Shown piece after piece: positions 17,934-27,434 of a stretch of 64,000 bases of DNA (position 1 is its first letter; each line of letters starts with the position of its first letter). The DNA comes from Herbaspirillum hiltneri N3 (GTDB lineage Bacteria; Pseudomonadota; Gammaproteobacteria; Burkholderiales; Burkholderiaceae_D). The notes below the pieces were generated by a model, which saw nothing but the letters and a program-made list of their open reading frames with translations, had not been told where the DNA came from and did no database searches. Where the stretch lies: the NCBI RefSeq assembly GCF_001267925.1, contig NZ_CP011409.1, forward strand, positions 3,410,001 through 3,474,000. Direction: 5' to 3'. The position numbers were made by a program, and so were the translations under genes.

Positions 17934-18833
17934 TCACTGTCTCACGCTCTCCTGCGCCAGGAACGCGATCAGGCTGCGCACGCGCGCCGGCAACAGGCGT
18001 CCCGGCAAGTGCAGCGCATACACGTGGTCGCCGATGCCAACCTCCACCTGCGCGTCCGGCAATAGATTGACCAGACGTCCCGACGCCAGGTCTTCCGTGA
18101 TGAAATAATCCGGCATCACCGCCACGCACAAGGACCGCCGCACCGCTTCGCGTACGACATCGAGGTCGTTCGACAGCAGCACCGTCTCGTTCGCCAGCGG
18201 CATGGCAACGCCGCCGCGTGAAATCAACGGCTGCGTGAACTGGCGGCTGCGCGAAAAACCCGCCAGCGGCAGCACCGCCAGATTGCCGGCCGCCAGCTCA
18301 GCGGCGTAGCGCCCCGCCAGATCGGGACTGGCGCACAGCCGCCACGAAATGCCGAACAGCTTCTTCGCCACGACATTGTCCGGCAACTGCGACGCTACCC
18401 GGATCGCCAGGTCGACCGGATCGCTGGTGACGTCGACCGCCTGCTCGCTGAAACGCAGGTCGACCTGCACCCGTGGATTGGCCTGCATGTAGGACATCAG
18501 CAGAGGTTTGAGCCACACCGAACCGAGCGTCAGCGGCGCCGAAATCCGCACCAGTCCCGCCGTGTCTTCATTGAGGCCGTGCGCCAGCATGTTGGCGTCC
18601 TTGAGGATGTCGGCCATGCGGTCGGCGTGTTCAGCCAGCCGGTAGCCGGCCTCGGTCAGCCCGACCCGGCGCGTGGTGCGCATCAGCAGCTGGCAACCCA
18701 GCCGCCCTTCGATCGCCTTGATGCGGTGGCTCAGCGCCGAGCGTGACAGGCTCAGTGCCTTGGCGGCCTTGCTCAGGCTACCGGCCTTGGCGACGTGGCA
18801 GAAGATGATCAGTGAATTGGCATCGAGGCTCAT
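17934..18833 (-). CDS. LysR-family transcriptional regulator (HTH with LysR effector domain)
   Basis: A 299-residue LysR regulator. The HTH is VAKAGSLSKAAKALSLSRSA, followed by the usual KAIEGRLGCQLLMRTTRRVGLTEAG linker. The effector domain has PVDLAIRVASQLPDN and FGISWRLCASPDL, typical of the CrgA/AaeR-like subgroup. It is divergent from the alpha/beta hydrolase gene at 18960 with a 126-bp gap and so is its likely regulator. Effector unknown. Confidence 0.9.
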   Translation of the reverse strand: MSLDANSLIIFCHVAKAGSLSKAAKALSLSRSALSHRIKAIEGRLGCQLLMRTTRRVGLTEAGYRLAEHADRMADILKDANMLAHGLNEDTAGLVRISAPLTLGSVWLKPLLMSYMQANPRVQVDLRFSEQAVDVTSDPVDLAIRVASQLPDNVVAKKLFGISWRLCASPDLAGRYAAELAAGNLAVLPLAGFSRSRQFTQPLISRGGVAMPLANETVLLSNDLDVVREAVRRSLCVAVMPDYFITEDLASGRLVNLLPDAQVEVGIGDHVYALHLPGRLLPARVRSLIAFLAQESVRQ

Positions 18834-18959
18834 ATTGGTGACTTATTCTCAACAAATTGATGAAGACAGCATAGCTTATGCAAAGGTGAAGCGCTTCCTA
18901 CAATGAAGGCGCTACAACAAATTTCCCTGGTTGCCTCCAATTCACCCACTTGCCGACCC

Positions 18960-19859
18960 ATGCGCATCGAATCCCCCATCCAGATTGAAGCGACCGACGG
19001 CTACCTGCTCGGCGCGACGCTGTTCTACACCGGGGATGCGCCGCTACCCGGCCGCATCGCGATCATCAATTGTGCAACCGGCGTCAAGGCTGCCTACTAC
19101 GCGCGCTACGCCCGCTTTCTGGCCGAACACGGCTATCTGGCGATCACCTGGGATTACCGCGGCATCGGCGCCTCGCGCACGGATTCCCTGCGACGACTGC
19201 GCGCCGGCAAGTTCGACTGGGGCAGCAAGGACTTCGAGGGCATCCTGCAATGGGCCGCGAATAACTTCCCCGACAGCGCCATCCATGTCATCGGCCACAG
19301 CATCGGCGGCGTCATGCCCGGCTACGCAGCATCGAACTGGAGGATCGACCGGCTGCTGATCGTCGGCGCGCAATACGCCTATTGGCGCGACTATGCGCCC
19401 GCTGCGCGCAAGCGGATGCTCCTGAAATGGCATGTGCTGATGCCGCTATTGACCGCGGTGGCCGGCTACTTCCCCGGCCGCCTGCTAGGCTGGCTGGAAG
19501 ATTTGCCGGCCGGCGTCGCGCGCGAATGGGCATTCCGCCGTGCGAAACTTGAACATCCCGACGCCGCGCGGGTGCAATATTTCGGCAACCTGGGCGGCCC
19601 TACCCTAGCCTACACGATCAGCGACGATCCATTCGGCACTCCCGCTGCGGTGACGCGCCTGCTGCATTACTACACCGGCAGCGCACGCACGCTGGTGAGC
19701 CTGGCCCCGGCCGATCTGCACATCAGAGAAATCGGCCATTTCGCCTTCTTCCACGAACGTTTCCGCCAGAGCCTGTGGAACGAAACACTGCAATGGCTGA
19801 ACTCAGGCGCCACGCGCCGCCGTATTCTGGAAGAGTGGCCTGCTGCCACTGCCTCCTAG
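18960..19859 (+). CDS. Alpha/beta-fold hydrolase
   Basis: A protein of 299 residues from the ATG at 18960 (MRIESPIQIEATDGYLLGAT), or 318 if it starts at 18903. It has the alpha/beta hydrolase landmarks AITWDYRGIGASR and the nucleophile elbow GHSIGG in IHVIGHSIGGVMPG, with a late His in EIGHFAFFHERF. It resembles predicted serine hydrolases of the COG4757 type. Divergent from a LysR gene and overlapping the convergent EamA transporter by 4 nt. Neither candidate start has a strong ribosome-binding site. Confidence 0.78.
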   Translation: MRIESPIQIEATDGYLLGATLFYTGDAPLPGRIAIINCATGVKAAYYARYARFLAEHGYLAITWDYRGIGASRTDSLRRLRAGKFDWGSKDFEGILQWAANNFPDSAIHVIGHSIGGVMPGYAASNWRIDRLLIVGAQYAYWRDYAPAARKRMLLKWHVLMPLLTAVAGYFPGRLLGWLEDLPAGVAREWAFRRAKLEHPDAARVQYFGNLGGPTLAYTISDDPFGTPAAVTRLLHYYTGSARTLVSLAPADLHIREIGHFAFFHERFRQSLWNETLQWLNSGATRRRILEEWPAATAS

Positions 19860-20758
19860 GCCGCTGCCCGTTTTTCCGGCAATGCGCCGATGGCGATGCC
19901 GATGATGATCAGCGCCATCGAGGCCACCAGGCTGAGTTCCAGCGTTTCCCCCAGGGCCAGCGAGGAACAGACGATACCGAACACCGGCACTCCCAGCAGC
20001 CCCAGCGAAGTGGTCATCGCAGGTAGCGAATGGTTGACTTTATTGATCGCCCAGTAGGCAATGGCGATGCCGAACGTGGCGCTGTAGACTTGCAAGCCGA
20101 CCAGCGGAACACTCCACTCGAACTGCGGCGGGCCTTCAAACAAGAAGGCGCACGGTACCAGCACGCAACTTGCGGTCAGCGCCTGCCACACCAGCAGATC
20201 GAACGGTTCGCCGATCCAGCGATGACCGCGCACATACAGGATGCTGGCGGCCCAGAACATCGCTCCCAGCAAAATCAGGCCGTTGCCGAGCACGGAGTCA
20301 TGATTGCCCCAGTCGAACGCCAGCGGATTGAAGATCAGCACCAGCCCGAGCAAGCCGAACACCGTGCCGATGGCGCGTCGCAGCGTGAACGCCTCGCCCA
20401 GGAACAGGCGCGCACAGGGCGCGACCCACATTGGCGTGGTGTAGGCCAGCACCACCGAGCGTCCGGCGGCAACGTGCTGCATGCCGACATTGCCGAGTAT
20501 CGAATACGCGGTCATGTGCAGCAGGCCGACGCTGAACACCACCGGCAGGTCGCCGCGCTGCGGCAGCACCAGCCGGCCGCGCGCCAGGCACAGGATCACC
20601 AGCACCAAGGTGCCGATGCACGACCGTATCGCCGTCGACCAGATCGGCGACAGGTAATGCAGGATGGCTTTGTTGACCGGCCAGGTCGTGCCCCATATCA
20701 ATACAACGACACCAAGGAGGACGATGGCCTGGCGGGACGACAAACTGGATTCGCGCAT
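19856..20758 (-). CDS. EamA-family (DMT) transporter
   Basis: A 300-residue inner-membrane protein with ten hydrophobic segments arranged as two EamA repeats. The first repeat opens with LLGVVVLIWGTTWPVNKAIL. Typical repeat ends are GEAFTLRRAIGTVFGLLGLVL and GETLELSLVASMALIIIGI. Such proteins export amino acids, metabolites or drugs. It is followed by nothing on its strand before the convergent hydrolase; the substrate is unknown. Confidence 0.87.
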   Translation of the reverse strand: MRESSLSSRQAIVLLGVVVLIWGTTWPVNKAILHYLSPIWSTAIRSCIGTLVLVILCLARGRLVLPQRGDLPVVFSVGLLHMTAYSILGNVGMQHVAAGRSVVLAYTTPMWVAPCARLFLGEAFTLRRAIGTVFGLLGLVLIFNPLAFDWGNHDSVLGNGLILLGAMFWAASILYVRGHRWIGEPFDLLVWQALTASCVLVPCAFLFEGPPQFEWSVPLVGLQVYSATFGIAIAYWAINKVNHSLPAMTTSLGLLGVPVFGIVCSSLALGETLELSLVASMALIIIGIAIGALPEKRAAA

Positions 20759-20810
20759 GTCTTTTTACTTTTACGGATAAATCGGAGACGCCATTTTATG
20801 GCGCGGCGGC

Positions 20811-21548
20811 TTACTTCGCCTTGCGGTGGCGCGCCATCAATGCGCCGAGACTCTCGCGCTGCCGCCCTTGTGCATCGAAATTCTCCGGATCGAGCCAGTG
20901 TTCAAAGGCGCTCTTGACCTGCGGCCATTCGCTGTCGATGATCGAGAACCACGCCGTATCGCGGCTGCGATTTTTGTACACCACTGCCTGGCGGAACACG
21001 CCTTCAAAGGTGAATCCGTAGCGCGCAGCCGCGGCGCGCGACGGCGCATTCAAACTGTCGCACTTCCATTCGTAGCGGCGATAGCCGAGTTCATCGAAGG
21101 CGCGGCGCATCATCAGGAACATCGCCTCGGTGGCAGCGCGGGTGCGTTGCAGGCGCGGCGAAAAATTGATGTTGCCGATCTCGATCACGCCGAAATTGGG
21201 ATCGATGCGCATGAAGGAACCGACGCCCACCGCCTCGCCGCTGTCGAGATTGATGATGGCGTGCATCATCGGATCCTTGCTGACGCTCATCTTTTCCACC
21301 CATGCGCGGTATTCATCAATACCGGCCGGAGGTTCGACGAACAGGTAGGTGAAATTGCGGCCGTCCTGGTCGTCGCCGTTGGCATCGAATAATTGGTCCG
21401 CGTGCGCCGGACGAATCGGCTCGACGCGGCAGTAACGCCCGTACATGGGGCTGGCCGGAGGCAATGGACGTGGTGTCCAGTCCGGCAGGGCGGCGCCGAC
21501 CGGTTGTCCGAACCGGTTCTGTACAGCGGAATTTGCAGAGATCGTCAT
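20811..21548 (-). CDS. GNAT-family N-acetyltransferase
   Basis: A 245-residue acetyltransferase of the RimJ/RimL-like GNAT group. The acetyl-CoA region is EIGNINFSPRLQRTRAATEA (motif A variant with R-x-x-R-A), followed by ELGYRRYEWKCDSLNAPSRA and AARYGFTFEGVFRQAVVYKNRSRDT. The ATG at 21548 is the second candidate; a start 48 nt upstream is possible. It is divergent from the MocR-type regulator at 21656, which might control it. Confidence 0.83.
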   Translation of the reverse strand: MTISANSAVQNRFGQPVGAALPDWTPRPLPPASPMYGRYCRVEPIRPAHADQLFDANGDDQDGRNFTYLFVEPPAGIDEYRAWVEKMSVSKDPMMHAIINLDSGEAVGVGSFMRIDPNFGVIEIGNINFSPRLQRTRAATEAMFLMMRRAFDELGYRRYEWKCDSLNAPSRAAAARYGFTFEGVFRQAVVYKNRSRDTAWFSIIDSEWPQVKSAFEHWLDPENFDAQGRQRESLGALMARHRKAK

Positions 21549-21655
21549 GGCTGGGCTGTTCACGGTTTTCTTGAAGAATTGTTGAGCATGCTGCACAGAT
21601 TAATGATAAATTTGGTCTTTCAAAAGAGCCAATATTCTCTATTTTCATAAAACCA

Positions 21656-23131
21656 ATGCAGAACAGCATCCCTGCTTCGCCGTTTCCGTTCGACCTGACC
21701 GGGCTGCACCTCGCGCCCGGCAAAGGTCTCGCCGTGCAGCTGTACCAAGGCCTGCGCGACCGCATCCTCAAGGGCCAGATCGACCGGCAGGTGAAGCTGC
21801 CGACCACGCGCGAACTGGCGCTGGCGCTCAGCATCTCGCGCACCACGGTGGTCCGCGCCTATGACCAGCTGTACGCCGAGGGCTACATCAGCGCGCGCGT
21901 AGGCGACGGCACCTACGTCTCGGCGCCGGCCAGCGACATTGCGCGCACACCGGCGTCCGGCAGGATCGACATCGCACCGCGCCTTTCCGAACTCGGACAG
22001 CGCATGGCCGTGTCCGCCAAGGTGCTGCCGCCGCCGGGCAAGCCGCGCACTTTCCGTATCGGCGTGCCGGCCCTGGACCTGTTCCCGGGCGATGTCTGGG
22101 CGCGCTTGCAGGCCGACTTCTGGCGGCGCGGCACCGAAAACCGCATCGGCTACAGCGACCCCGCCGGCGATCCGCAACTGCGCGAAATGCTGGCCGGCTA
22201 CTTGCGCAATTCGCGCGGACTGATGTGCGATCCCGACCAGATCATCATCACCGCCGGCACTCAGCAGGCGTTATTCATGTGCGCGCAATTGCTGCTCAAT
22301 CCGGGCGACACGGCGGCAATGGAAAATCCCGGTTATCCGCGCGCCGCATCGGCGCTGACGCTCAACGGCGGCAAGGTGGTCGGCATCGGCGTCGACGCCG
22401 AAGGCATCATCACGCAGGAATTGCACGCCCATCCGGATGTGCGTCTGGCCTACGTCACGCCGTCGCATCAGTACCCCAGCGGCGTCACGCTGTCGCTGGC
22501 GCGCCGGCTTGAATTGTTGGCCTGGGCCGAGGCCAGCCAGAGCTACATCCTGGAAGACGACTACGACGGCGAATACCGTTACAGCGGCACGCCGCTGGCC
22601 TTGCTGGCCTCGCTCGACCGCAGCGGCCGCGTGCTGCACATGGGGACATTTTCCAAGATTGCCTTCCCCGGCCTGCGGCTCGGCTACATCGTCGCACCGC
22701 CGGCGCTGGCGACGCCGCTGATCAACCTGCGCATGCAATACGACCGCCACTCTTCGGTGCCGGATCAAGCGGTGATGGCGGAGTTCATGGCGCAAGGCCA
22801 TTTCCAGCGCCACGTGCGCCGCATGCGCCGCGCCAGCCGGGCGCGCCGCGATGCCATGGTCGACGGCTGGCAGCGTCATCTGCCGGGCGGCATCAGCCTG
22901 CCGGAAATCGATGCGGGCCTGCATTGCTCGGTGCGCGTGCCGACCATCAGACAGCAGGACGACATGATCGACCGCGCCGCCGCAGCCGGTATCGAGATCG
23001 ACGGCCTGACGCGCTTCTGGCTGCCTGGTTCGGCACGCCGCCACGAGGCCGGGCTGGTGATGGGTTTCGGCGGCGCCGACGAGGCTTCCATCACCACAGC
23101 GATCAAGACGCTGGCGAAGATCTGGCGCTGA
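21656..23131 (+). CDS. MocR/PdxR-type transcriptional regulator (GntR wHTH + aminotransferase domain)
   Basis: A 491-residue fusion. Residues 20-90 are a GntR winged helix (LYQGLRDRILKGQI, then LPTTRELALALSISRTTVVR). From about 125 it is a class I aminotransferase-like domain with PLP-binding blocks (ITAGTQQALF, YVTPSHQYPSGVTLS, LEDDYDGEYRY and the lysine in GTFSKIAFPGLRLGY). Such proteins sense PLP or amino-acid derivatives. The TauE/SafE exporter gene follows 56 bp downstream on the same strand, so this is probably its regulator. Confidence 0.9.
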   Translation: MQNSIPASPFPFDLTGLHLAPGKGLAVQLYQGLRDRILKGQIDRQVKLPTTRELALALSISRTTVVRAYDQLYAEGYISARVGDGTYVSAPASDIARTPASGRIDIAPRLSELGQRMAVSAKVLPPPGKPRTFRIGVPALDLFPGDVWARLQADFWRRGTENRIGYSDPAGDPQLREMLAGYLRNSRGLMCDPDQIIITAGTQQALFMCAQLLLNPGDTAAMENPGYPRAASALTLNGGKVVGIGVDAEGIITQELHAHPDVRLAYVTPSHQYPSGVTLSLARRLELLAWAEASQSYILEDDYDGEYRYSGTPLALLASLDRSGRVLHMGTFSKIAFPGLRLGYIVAPPALATPLINLRMQYDRHSSVPDQAVMAEFMAQGHFQRHVRRMRRASRARRDAMVDGWQRHLPGGISLPEIDAGLHCSVRVPTIRQQDDMIDRAAAAGIEIDGLTRFWLPGSARRHEAGLVMGFGGADEASITTAIKTLAKIWR

Positions 23132-23187
23132 CGCCGCTGTTTTTATAAGAGTGCATCAAACAAGAACAACAAGAAATGGAATAACAC

Positions 23188-23946
23188 ATGGATACGACAA
23201 TCCTGATCATCGCCATCGGCGCGATGGTTGCCGGTTTCGTGCAGGGCTTGTCGGGCTTCGCCTTCAGCATGGTGGCCATGTCGTTCTGGGTATGGGCCGT
23301 CGATCCCATGCTGGCAGCGGCGTTGGCAGTGTCCGGCTCGCTGCTGGGACAGATCCTGGCGATGCTTTCGGTGCGACGCGGCTTCAAAATGCAGCGCCTG
23401 CTGCCGTTCGTCGTCGGCGGCCTGCTCGGGATTCCGTTGGGGGTTCTGGTGCTGCCGCTGCTCGATGCGAACCTGTTCAAGGCCTTCCTCGGCGCACTGC
23501 TGGCGGTGTGGTGTCCGGTCATGCTGCTGACACCCCGGTTGCCGGCGCTGCAGGTGGGCGAACGGCTCGGCGGCAGGCTGGCCGATGGCGTCGTCGGCGC
23601 CATCGGCGGTTTCATGGGCGGGATTGGCGGTTTCAGCGGCGTGGTCCCGACACTGTGGTGCAATTTACGCCAGCTCGACAAGGATGAGCAGCGCGCAGTG
23701 ATCCAGAATTTCAACCTGGCCATGCAGGCGGTGACCTTCGCCACCTATGTCGGCAGCGGCATCATCACGCGCAAGACCTTGCCGATGTTTGCGGTCATGG
23801 CGCCGGCAATGCTGATTCCGACGCTGCTGGGGACGCGGCTCTACCTCGGCATCAGCGATGCCGCTTTCCGCAAGATTGTATTGAGCCTGCTGACGCTGTC
23901 GGGCATCGGCTTGTTGGCTTCATCGCTGCCGAAACTTCTCGGCTAA
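23188..23946 (+). CDS. Sulfite exporter TauE/SafE-family (TSUP) membrane protein
   Basis: A 252-residue TSUP protein with about eight hydrophobic segments. It begins ILIIAIGAMVAGFVQGLSGF, and the second repeat motif GAIGGFMGGIGGFSG is diagnostic for TauE/SafE. Members export sulfite, sulfoacetate or other organosulfur anions. It follows a MocR-type regulator; pairing of this kind occurs in taurine utilisation, but no taurine genes are present here. The stop abuts convergent lrgB. Confidence 0.87.
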   Translation: MDTTILIIAIGAMVAGFVQGLSGFAFSMVAMSFWVWAVDPMLAAALAVSGSLLGQILAMLSVRRGFKMQRLLPFVVGGLLGIPLGVLVLPLLDANLFKAFLGALLAVWCPVMLLTPRLPALQVGERLGGRLADGVVGAIGGFMGGIGGFSGVVPTLWCNLRQLDKDEQRAVIQNFNLAMQAVTFATYVGSGIITRKTLPMFAVMAPAMLIPTLLGTRLYLGISDAAFRKIVLSLLTLSGIGLLASSLPKLLG

Positions 23947-23947
23947 C

Positions 23948-24688
23948 CTAACGCGCCAGCAAGCCGACGAACACCGGTATCAGCCACGGCGCCAGGAACG
24001 CCGTCAGCACGCCGTTGAGGCCCATGCCGAGGCCGGCGAAGGCGCCCATTTCCTGATTCACCTGAAACGCCCGCGCCGTGCCGATGCCGTGCGAAGTCAC
24101 GCCAAGCGCAAAACCGCGCACCTCCGGCGAATCGATACGCATGCGATTGAACAGGAAGCGTGCCGCCACGGCGCCGAAAATCCCCGTACTGATCACCAGC
24201 ACTGCCGTCAACGCCGGCAGGCCGCCGAGCTTTTCGGCCACGCCCATGGCGATCGGCGTGGTGGCGGATTTGGGTCCGATCGAGAACGCCAGCTGTGGCG
24301 AGCCGCCCAGCAAGATTGTCAGCACCACGGCTGACACGATCGCCGTGGCGGAACCCGCCAGCAGACCACAGGCCAGCGGCAGGAAGGATTTGCGCAGCCG
24401 CGGCAACTGGCGCGCCAATGGAATCGCCAGCGCCACCGTCGCAGGCCCGAGCAGGAAGTGGACGAATTGCGCGCCGGCGAAATATTCGCTGTAGGGCATG
24501 CCGCTCAGCAGCAGCACGGTGCTGACCAGTGCAATCGCGATCGCCACCGGATTGGCCAGCGGCGAAAATTTGCAGCGGCTGTAGATCCAGTACGCCACGA
24601 CATAGGCGCACAAGGTCAGCGTCAACCCCAGCAGCGGCGACGCCGCAAGATAGACCCAGATCAGGCCGAATTGCGGCAACTCACGCAT
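23948..24688 (-). CDS. lrgB: LrgB/CidB-family membrane protein
   Basis: A 246-residue LrgB protein with about seven hydrophobic segments and the family blocks GPATVALAIPLARQLPRLRK, SATTPIAMGVAEKLGGLPAL and SHGIGTARAFQVNQEMGAFAG. With LrgA it forms the holin-like / carboxylate transport system that affects murein hydrolase activity or pyruvate and glycolate export. Its start overlaps the end of lrgA by 8 nt. Confidence 0.9.
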   Translation of the reverse strand: MRELPQFGLIWVYLAASPLLGLTLTLCAYVVAYWIYSRCKFSPLANPVAIAIALVSTVLLLSGMPYSEYFAGAQFVHFLLGPATVALAIPLARQLPRLRKSFLPLACGLLAGSATAIVSAVVLTILLGGSPQLAFSIGPKSATTPIAMGVAEKLGGLPALTAVLVISTGIFGAVAARFLFNRMRIDSPEVRGFALGVTSHGIGTARAFQVNQEMGAFAGLGMGLNGVLTAFLAPWLIPVFVGLLAR

Positions 24689-25067
24689 GACCGCCCTCGC
24701 CGTCCTTGTTGTTGCCGTCGGTGTGCCGGTTCTGCCAGTTCATCACCGCACGCGTGACGGCAGCGGTGACCGCCAGCGTCAGCAAAGTACTCACCACGAC
24801 CGCCAGAATCACCGTCAGCCAATGGCCGCGCACCTGTCCCGCCGTGGCGACAATGCCGACGCCCGCCGGCACGAACAACAGCGACAGATGGCGCAGCAAT
24901 TCGCTGCCGGTGGCTTCGATCCGGTCCAGCAAGGGCGGATAGGCGACCAGCGTGAAAAACAGCAGCAGCATGCCCACGACGGGGCCGGGAATGGGGAGTT
25001 TCAAGGCGAAGGTGATGCCTTCGCCCAGGCACTGGAACACCAGCAGAGTCGCGAAACTGGCAAGCAT
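24681..25067 (-). CDS. lrgA: LrgA/CidA-family membrane protein
   Basis: A 128-residue CidA/LrgA protein: four hydrophobic segments with LLVFQCLGEGITFALKLPIPGPVVGMLLLF, the family signature, followed by LLFVPAGVGIV. It forms an operon with lrgB (8-nt overlap). Unlike the canonical arrangement there is no adjacent LytTR or LysR regulator. The 3' tail is hydrophilic (HTDGNNKDGEGGHA). Confidence 0.9.
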   Translation of the reverse strand: MLASFATLLVFQCLGEGITFALKLPIPGPVVGMLLLFFTLVAYPPLLDRIEATGSELLRHLSLLFVPAGVGIVATAGQVRGHWLTVILAVVVSTLLTLAVTAAVTRAVMNWQNRHTDGNNKDGEGGHA

Positions 25068-25097
25068 TTCACTTCCTCCGCGGTTGGGTGGGATGGA

Positions 25098-25577
25098 TCA
25101 GGACAGCTTGGCTTCTTCGAAACGTTGCGACAACTCGGCGCGCAGCTTCTTGCGCAGCTTGGCCGCTTCGAAGCGCCGCTTTTCTTCGCCCGTGAACGGC
25201 CGCAACGACGGCACCGCAACCGGCTTGCGCTCGCCGTCGACCGCCACCATGGTGAAGAAGCAGCTGTTGACGTGACGCACTTCCTGGGTGCGGATGTTTT
25301 CGGCGACCACCTTGATGCCGACTTCCATCGAGGAGGTGCCGGTGTGGTTCACGCTGGCCAGGAAGCTCACCAGTTCGCCGACGTGGATCGGCTGGCGGAA
25401 CATCACCTGGTCCACGCTCAGCGTCACCACGTACTGGCCTGCGTAGCGGCTGGCGCACGCGTAGGCGACCTGGTCGAGGAACTTGAGGATGGTGCCGCCG
25501 TGCACGTTGCCGGAGAAATTGGCCATGTCGGGCGTCATCAGGACGGTCATGGTGAGTTGGTGAGATGGCATGTCCAT
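25098..25577 (-). CDS. Acyl-CoA thioesterase, hotdog fold (YciA/BACH type)
   Basis: A 159-residue single hotdog-domain thioesterase. NFSGNVHGGTILKFLDQVAY at 20-39 contains the N-x3-GG-x6-D pattern with the catalytic Asp at 35, and VDQVMFRQPIHVGE and FTMVAVD are further family blocks. It hydrolyses acyl-CoA, perhaps medium to long chain. It lies 30 nt upstream of lrgA on the same strand and could be co-transcribed with it, although no functional link is known. Confidence 0.88.
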   Translation of the reverse strand: MDMPSHQLTMTVLMTPDMANFSGNVHGGTILKFLDQVAYACASRYAGQYVVTLSVDQVMFRQPIHVGELVSFLASVNHTGTSSMEVGIKVVAENIRTQEVRHVNSCFFTMVAVDGERKPVAVPSLRPFTGEEKRRFEAAKLRKKLRAELSQRFEEAKLS

Positions 25578-25780
25578 GGTGAGCGGCTTTCTCTGGTTTG
25601 ACTGAGTCGGATTCTATGCTGGGTTTAACGTCGCCGGCGCGGCTTACTTGAACAAATAACTGAACAGCCTGCTTGGACAAGAACCGGTGCACGGGCGCGA
25701 CAAGCCGGCAAGACTATCGTGAATAGTCTCGCCAGGCAAGTTTCCCGCAGCGTGGGAGCGCGTTCTGTCTGAGTTTGTTT

Positions 25781-26698
25781 TTAAGCGGCAGCGGCGAAAT
25801 GCGCCTCGGCGTTGCGCAGGAACTTCGACACGGACGCCGTAATGGCTTCCGGCGACCAGCCCGCCATGTGCGGCGTCAGCACCACATTCTTGAATTCCAG
25901 CAATTCGCGCGGCGGTTGCGGTTCGCTTTCGTAGACATCCAGTCCGGCGCCGCCCAGTTCGCCCTTGCCCAACGCCGCGGCCAGCGCCGCCGTGTCGACC
26001 ACGCTGCCGCGCGAGATATTGACCAGGAAGCCCTGCGGTCCCAGCGCCTGCAGCTCGCGGGCGCCGACCAGATGGCGCGTGGCGGCGCCGCCGGGCGTGG
26101 CGATCACCAGCACATCGCACCAGGCCGCCAATTGCTCGGTGCTGCCGAAATAGGCGTAGTCCACATCGTCGCGAGGCGAGCGATTGAAATAACCGATTTC
26201 CATGTCGAAGGCGGCGGCGCGGCGCGCGATCTTCTTGCCGATGGTGCCCAGGCCGGCCACGCCGAGGCGCTTGCCGGCCAGCTGCGGCGGCAGCACCAGC
26301 GCGTCGCGCCAAATGCCTTCGCGGCAGGCGAGATCGAGCTGGCGGATATTGCGCATGATCGCCAGCACCAGGCCCATGGCGTGGTCGGCGACGCAATCGT
26401 CATTGGTTCCGGCGCCGGTGGCGATCTTGATGCCTCGCGCAGCAGCATGCGCGGTGTCGATATTTTCATAGCCCGCGCCCAGCGCGCAGGCCAGCTCCAG
26501 CTTGCCCAGCGTATCCATCTCGGCCGCCGTGAGGCCGGTCGAACCATTGGTCAGCACTACCCGCGCGTCCTTCGCAGCATCGGCGATGGCGGCTGCGCGC
26601 GTGTCCGCAGTGGGTGCGTAGATGATCTCGAAGGCGCTGCCGATGGCGGCCTTGCTTGCTTCGGAAAGATGGATAAGGACCAGAAGTTGAGGTTTCAT
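25781..26698 (-). CDS. D-2-hydroxyacid dehydrogenase (hydroxypyruvate/glyoxylate reductase-like)
   Basis: A 305-residue NAD(P)-dependent enzyme. The Rossmann motif is GVAGLGTIGKKIARRAAAFD, catalytic Arg is in LVNISRGSVVDTAAL, Glu in DVYESEPQPP and His in VVLTPHMAGWS. The full D-isomer-specific 2-hydroxyacid dehydrogenase set is present. It is closest in style to GhrB/HprA-type glyoxylate and hydroxypyruvate reductases. Monocistronic. Confidence 0.88.
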   Translation of the reverse strand: MKPQLLVLIHLSEASKAAIGSAFEIIYAPTADTRAAAIADAAKDARVVLTNGSTGLTAAEMDTLGKLELACALGAGYENIDTAHAAARGIKIATGAGTNDDCVADHAMGLVLAIMRNIRQLDLACREGIWRDALVLPPQLAGKRLGVAGLGTIGKKIARRAAAFDMEIGYFNRSPRDDVDYAYFGSTEQLAAWCDVLVIATPGGAATRHLVGARELQALGPQGFLVNISRGSVVDTAALAAALGKGELGGAGLDVYESEPQPPRELLEFKNVVLTPHMAGWSPEAITASVSKFLRNAEAHFAAAA

Positions 26699-26853
26699 TG
26701 TCGGATTAAAGTGGCGTCGGGAGAGGTAATCTGTATTGGCGCAATTCTATTGTGAAACGCGAAGATGCGCGCAAGCCCCCGACATCGGCGAGAACAACAA
26801 TTCCAATCGGGGAGGTACGCCGCCGCGATGCTCCTCTGGAAAAAGGACAGACC

Positions 26854-27213
26854 ATGCGTATCGTCAAGCCGGAAACCAAGCTCGACAGCTTCTTCAACGG
26901 CAACTATTTCATGAACGGCAATGCCATGCCGGAGCGCCTGCCGTATCAGGTGGTCACGTCATGCCGCTGCGACGAAGCGCCGCTGATCGGAGAACTGATC
27001 CTGTTGCAGTTGCAGGAAGGCTTCGACCAGGGCTACGAACTGGAAATCAAAACACGCGCGCATCAGCCGCTGATCGATTTCACCGTATCGCTGGCCTGCT
27101 CGACGCCGGAACGCGCTTCCCTGGTGCGCCTGGTCAGCCGTCTCGGCCTGGAGAAAAGCGTGCGCAGCGTACGCTGGCAAAGCGTGCCGGCGGGAGATCG
27201 GCAAGAGGGATAA
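26854..27213 (+). CDS. Small protein resembling a free-standing MgtC C-terminal domain
   Basis: A 119-residue soluble protein. The segment from YQVVTSCRCDEAPLIGELIL to LGLEKSVRSVRWQSVP resembles the ACT-like C-terminal domain of MgtC/SapB proteins, which end in a rLsLep.V..vrW pattern. The hydrophobic MgtC membrane domain is absent. The ATG at 26854 follows AAAAGGAC; a longer start at 26752 adds 34 charged residues with no similarity. The assignment is from pattern memory and uncertain. Confidence 0.55.
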   Translation: MRIVKPETKLDSFFNGNYFMNGNAMPERLPYQVVTSCRCDEAPLIGELILLQLQEGFDQGYELEIKTRAHQPLIDFTVSLACSTPERASLVRLVSRLGLEKSVRSVRWQSVPAGDRQEG

Positions 27214-27434
27214 AAACGACCGTTCGAAAACCGCATTCGCGGCGAAGCGCGATCATTGATGAAACGCAAAAATGAGCGGAAGAAACTCATCTTCTCCGCG
27301 CGCACATGGTCTGACATTGCTGCTATCGTGTAAAAAATCGCGACGAGAATAACAATTACATTCCACCACGCCAGCCACCCCGTAGTTATATTTCAGCGAT
27401 AGCCGTTCCCGGAACGACAATGGAATCGAAATAA

